DNA of 64,000 nt from Kitasatospora purpeofusca. GTDB lineage: Bacteria; Actinomycetota; Actinomycetes; Streptomycetales; Streptomycetaceae. Each line of letters starts with the position of its first letter. The stretch's first letter is position 1. A program made the translations under genes and the position numbers. Below, piece after piece: positions 63,040 through 64,000 of this stretch. The notes below the pieces were generated by a model. The model ran no database searches. It was not told the DNA's origin and saw nothing but the letters and a program-made list of their open reading frames with translations. The stretch is from contig NZ_JODS01000022.1 of the NCBI RefSeq assembly GCF_000718025.1, forward strand, positions 124,001 through 188,000. Reading direction: 5' to 3'.

Positions 63040-64000
63040 GCTCCGATCGAGTCGGCGGACAGGGTGAGCAGCTCGCGCAGCCGCTCGGCCGGGAGCTCGG
63101 CCAGCCACTGCTCGTCGGCGCCGAGCGCCGCCTCGGCCAGGGTCCGCTTGGCGGTGAGGAGTTCGTCGATCCGCTCCTCGACCGTGCCCGCGCAGACCAG
63201 CCGGCGCACCTGCACGTCACGGCGCTGCCCGATCCGGTGCGCGCGGTCGGTGGCCTGGTCCTCGACCGCCGGGTTCCACCAGCGGTCCAGGTGCACCACC
63301 TGGTTGGCGGCCGTCAGATTGAGCCCGGTACCGCCCGCCCGGAGCGACAGCAGGAACACCCGCGGCCCGTCCGGCGACTGGAAGCGCTCGACCATGGCGT
63401 CCCGGCGCCCGCGCGGCACCCCGCCGTGCAGATAGAGCACCTCCTCGCCCAACTTCCGCCGCAGATAGGGCCGGAGCATCGCACCGAACTCGGCGTACTG
63501 GGTGAACACCAGCACCCGGTCCCCCTCGGCCAGCGCCTCCGTCAGCAGCTCCACCAGCCGCTCCACCTTGCCCGAGCGCCCCGCCACCGCCGTGCCGTCG
63601 TGCAGCAGCTGGGCCGGGTGGTTGCAGACCTGCTTGAGCCGCCCGATCGCCGCCAGCACCGCGCCCTTGCGCTCGACCCCGCGCAATCCGCCCAGCCGCT
63701 CCAGCAGATCGGTGACCACCGCCCGGTAGAGCCCGGCCTGCTCGGCGGTCAGCGAGCAGCTGACGGTGAACTCCTGCTTGGCGGGCAGGTCCTGGACGAT
63801 CTGCGGATCACTCTTGCGGCGGCGCAGCAGGAACGGGCCGGTGACCCGCCGCAGCCGGGCCGCCGCGTCCACGCTGCCGGTCTGCTCGACCGGGTTGGCG
63901 AACCGCTCCCGGAACGACTCCGGGCTGCCGAACAGGCCCGGGTTGGCGAAGTCCAGTACGGCGTGCAGATCGGCCAGCCGGTTCTCCACCGGGGTGCCGG
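63036..64000 (-). CDS. SNF2-family DEAD/DEAH-box helicase (C-terminal part, runs out of window)
   Basis: The visible 321 residues are the second RecA-like domain of a SNF2 ATPase. GTPVENRLADLHAVLDF is motif III region, PFLLRRRKSD is the SNF2 signature, FTQYAEFGAML is motif IV, LLSLRAGGTGLNLTAA is motif V and DQATDRAHRIGQ is motif VI. The gene begins beyond base 64000. Such stand-alone HepA/RapA-like proteins translocate on double-stranded DNA; the cellular role is unknown. It is coupled to the small gene downstream. Confidence 0.93.
   Translation of the reverse strand, partial: GTPVENRLADLHAVLDFANPGLFGSPESFRERFANPVEQTGSVDAAARLRRVTGPFLLRRRKSDPQIVQDLPAKQEFTVSCSLTAEQAGLYRAVVTDLLERLGGLRGVERKGAVLAAIGRLKQVCNHPAQLLHDGTAVAGRSGKVERLVELLTEALAEGDRVLVFTQYAEFGAMLRPYLRRKLGEEVLYLHGGVPRGRRDAMVERFQSPDGPRVFLLSLRAGGTGLNLTAANQVVHLDRWWNPAVEDQATDRAHRIGQRRDVQVRRLVCAGTVEERIDELLTAKRTLAEAALGADEQWLAELPAERLRELLTLSADSIGA

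Overview
The window is high-GC actinobacterial DNA. A tyrosinase operon of the Streptomyces MelC1/MelC2 type, a complete whiE-type spore pigment cluster, a monomeric NADP isocitrate dehydrogenase, a class F sortase and MurT/GatD together point to a sporulating streptomycete (Streptomyces, Kitasatospora or a close relative). No rRNA, tRNA, CRISPR array, transposase or integrase was recognised.

Layout. 1-3242: murT (5' end cut by the window), gatD and pfkA. 3321-4641: the melC1-melC2 tyrosinase operon on the minus strand, with paired dyads upstream. 4992-17509: a rearranged region. A D-lactate-dehydrogenase-like gene is broken into three collinear pieces (4992-5649, 12220-12421, 17411-17509). 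The first break holds a 6.6-kb, lower-GC islet flanked by a perfect 103-bp direct repeat. The islet carries a truncated, frameshifted tet(M)/otrA-like gene, an alpha/beta hydrolase, a large caspase-NTPase-WD40 protein and the tail of a methyltransferase. The second break holds about 5 kb with a photolyase/SDR/SRPBCC operon and a DUF2236 oxygenase. 17630-28783: mostly ordinary chromosome, with a CtaG-type protein, a TetR/MFS divergent pair with four operator copies, isocitrate dehydrogenase, DUF4180/HTH and SAV_915/RAM-like gene pairs, DUF2254 and an APC permease.

28841-36205: a whiE-type type II polyketide cluster. A divergent FAD hydroxylase is followed by SchA/CurD, cupin, KS-alpha, KS-beta, ACP, aromatase and a TcmI cyclase. 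36372-50716: a minus-strand NRPS cluster. It encodes an MFS exporter, a degenerate C-domain protein, C-A-T, acyl-CoA dehydrogenase, A-T, A-T and a terminal C-T-SDR protein, with no thioesterase. 51099-64000: a lipoprotein, a PPOX enzyme, a class F sortase with a probable surface partner, an O-methyltransferase, a parallel beta-helix protein, endonuclease IV, a lamin-tail protein, an MMPL transporter, a secreted sphingomyelinase-like enzyme and the C-terminal part of a SNF2 helicase that runs out of the window.

The most unusual part is the islet at 5650-12219. Its two intact genes form an apparent two-gene operon (7-bp gap) encoding a caspase/STAND-like NTPase/WD40 protein and a serine alpha/beta hydrolase. 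This is the best candidate here for a little-described conflict or cell-death system.
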